A stretch of DNA of 6,788 nt, from positions 1-6,788 of the forward strand of contig JAVBUZ010000139.1 in assembly GCA_031554725.1 (NCBI GenBank), in the 5' to 3' direction. The translations under genes were made by a program, and so were the position numbers. How positions within the stretch are numbered: position 1 is the first letter of the stretch; the number at the start of each line of letters is the position of its first letter. The notes below the pieces were generated by a model. That model saw only the letters and a list, made by a program, of their open reading frames with translations. It did not search any database and was not told where the DNA came from. This document shows, piece by piece, positions 5,301 to 6,788 of the stretch. This DNA comes from JAVBUZ01 sp031554725 (GTDB taxonomy: Bacteria > Bacillota > Clostridia > Lachnospirales > Lachnospiraceae).

Positions 5301-6788
5301 ATGGCAAAAGCAATTGGAGTTATACCTATAAAAGATTTACCTATAACAACCAAGGTAAATGATGCTGATGTCCTAGTTATTGAAGATGGTGATATAACAC
5401 ATAAAATAGCCTCTTCAAAAATGTATGATTATATGGAGAACAAAGCCAAAAATACCTTTGTTGAATCAAAAACAATTGGTGTTGCTAGTGGCATTGTCCC
5501 ATTAGATAACAACAGTCAAATTGATACAAAATATATTAAATATGGTAAAACAAGCGGTACCGCATATGAAGGAAGCTCTGGGCAAGCTCTTGAAAAAAGT
5601 CTAACCGACCACAAGGTTAATGTTGAAAATCCTCATCAAACAACAAAAAGTCAGGTGGGTTTAGGCAATGTAGAAAATAAAAACTCCGCAACTATTCGTA
5701 GTGAGTTAACTCATGCAAACGTAGTTAATGCATTGGGTTACGAACCAGAACCTGTCGGTGTATATGAACAAGCCACTGCTTACTGCGACACTAAAATAGA
5801 TGATTTAATCGGTGGTGCTTCTGGCGCATTCGACACTTTAAAAGAGTTGGAAGATGCTATTGCCGCAAGCGGAAATGTAATGGATGCATTAGATGAAGCA
5901 TTACACAAAAAAGCGAATCAAAGCGAGTTAGATACTCATACTGGTAATGGATTTATTCATGTTACCACCTTTGATAAGGCTAATATCTCTACTGCTCTTT
6001 CTCACTCACAGTTACAGCATGCTAGAGTAGATGCCACAAAGGTTTCCACCTCTACGGCAAATGGAAATATAAAAATTAATGATAATGAAGTTAATGTATA
6101 TACCCATCCCTTAAGCACAGTTACACCAGGAACATACAGACAGCTTACTGTTGATTCAGAAGGGCATATTACAGGTGGTAATAACACTGCTGTTCCTATA
6201 ACCCAAGGTGGAACAGGTGCCACATCATCCGCGCAGGCTTTGATCAATTTAGGCTTAAACGCCACTGCCACAGAAATAAATAAGCTTAGTGGCGTTACCA
6301 CATCAACAGCAGAACTTAATTATTTAAAAGGAGTTACATCTAGTGTTCAAACTCAGCTAAATAGTAAAGCCTCTTCTGAGCACGGAAACCATGTTCCTAC
6401 CATAAATGCAAGTAATAAAGGAAACTTTGTTATTTCAAATGGTTCAGCCGCAGAATTTCATGCTCTAAGTAGTGACGATGTTATTAATGCCTTAGGCTAT
6501 AAACCTGGTACTGGAAGTATCGTATATACAGAGGTTAAAGGAGATGCAGAAACGGAATATAGACATGGTTCTGTTAATATTACAAAAGCTAATATTGGCT
6601 TAGGTAAAGTAGATAATACCTCCGATAGTGAAAAGGCAGTTTTAAGTGCGTCAAAGCTTTCTACTGCTAGAACTATTGCTCTGTCTGGAGGTGCAACTGG
6701 TACTGCTACTTCGTTTAATGGAGATGCAAATATCTCTATTCCTGTAACTGCCTTGGATGCAACAAAGCTATCTGGAACTGCATCTATA
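5301..6788 (+). CDS. Phage tail fibre protein, 3' end beyond the window
   Basis: The frame is open from ATG 5301 to the right edge (496 codons, no stop). AGGTGG at 5292-5297, overlapping the previous stop codon, is its ribosome binding site. Residues 1-45 (I-P-I-K-D-L-P...D-A-D-V-L-V-I-E-D-G...K-I-A-S-S-K) look like the particle-binding N-terminus of many Firmicutes phage fibres. The shaft carries typical fibre motifs: N-P-H-Q-T-T-K-S-Q-V-G-L-G-N-V-E-N at 110-126 with a second G-L-G-K-V-D-N at 433-439; N-A-L-G-Y-E-P at 143-149 and N-A-L-G-Y-K-P at 396-402; D-D-L-I-G-G-A-S-G-A-F-D-T-L at 167-180; I-T-Q-G-G-T-G-A-T at 300-308; and E-I-N-K-L-S-G-V-T at 325-333. Such proteins form trimers at the tail tip and bind the host surface; the receptor-binding tip is normally C-terminal and is not in view, so host range cannot be read. 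Composition (G, S, T, N, A-rich) fits a fibrous beta shaft. Confidence 0.88.
   Translation, partial: MAKAIGVIPIKDLPITTKVNDADVLVIEDGDITHKIASSKMYDYMENKAKNTFVESKTIGVASGIVPLDNNSQIDTKYIKYGKTSGTAYEGSSGQALEKSLTDHKVNVENPHQTTKSQVGLGNVENKNSATIRSELTHANVVNALGYEPEPVGVYEQATAYCDTKIDDLIGGASGAFDTLKELEDAIAASGNVMDALDEALHKKANQSELDTHTGNGFIHVTTFDKANISTALSHSQLQHARVDATKVSTSTANGNIKINDNEVNVYTHPLSTVTPGTYRQLTVDSEGHITGGNNTAVPITQGGTGATSSAQALINLGLNATATEINKLSGVTTSTAELNYLKGVTSSVQTQLNSKASSEHGNHVPTINASNKGNFVISNGSAAEFHALSSDDVINALGYKPGTGSIVYTEVKGDAETEYRHGSVNITKANIGLGKVDNTSDSEKAVLSASKLSTARTIALSGGATGTATSFNGDANISIPVTALDATKLSGTASI

Noticed and set aside
6002..6301. Leftward 99-codon open frame
   Set aside because: Antisense to the tail-fibre gene, whose sense frame carries clear fibre motifs in the same stretch.

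Overview
The window looks like part of a prophage, or a prophage remnant, in a low-GC Gram-positive host. A Clostridia/Lachnospiraceae-type Firmicute is my best guess. The DNA is AT-rich, genes use strong AGGAGG-like ribosome binding sites, and the large tail protein has the layout common in tape-measure proteins from clostridial prophages. No integrase, attachment site, tRNA, IS or CRISPR array is visible, so the host assignment is an inference.

Left part (1-777). Two genes read leftward. One runs off the left edge. The other (248-679) encodes a 143-residue protein with one N-terminal membrane anchor and a lipocalin-like beta-rich domain. A GC-rich hairpin lies between them. The 98-bp gap before the tail region holds a TATAAT box for the leftward gene and a 6-9-6 inverted repeat over its spacer and -35 region.

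Right part (778-6788). Three rightward phage tail genes follow. First is a 1396-codon tape-measure-like ORF with a hydrophobic segment, long coiled coils, three gapless 74-residue repeats and a tape-measure-type C-terminus. Its 5' end looks wrong: there is no ribosome binding site, the first start candidate is a GTG 21 nt after a stop, and the first internal ATG is codon 112. An intrinsic terminator follows its stop codon. Next come an 89-codon small beta-rich protein and a tail-fibre gene that is open through the right edge (496 codons seen).

How they fit together: the tape measure sets tail length, the small protein probably belongs to the tail tip, and the fibre binds the host surface. The distal-tail (Dit) and tail-associated-lysin (Tal) genes that normally sit between tape measure and fibre are absent. 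With the headless tape measure and the unrelated leftward genes beside it, this suggests a rearranged or decaying tail module, or one interrupted by an insertion. I found no clearly new biological system. The most useful leads are the junction near 740-778, the missing Dit/Tal genes, the exact 74-residue repeats, and the membrane protein beside the tape measure.
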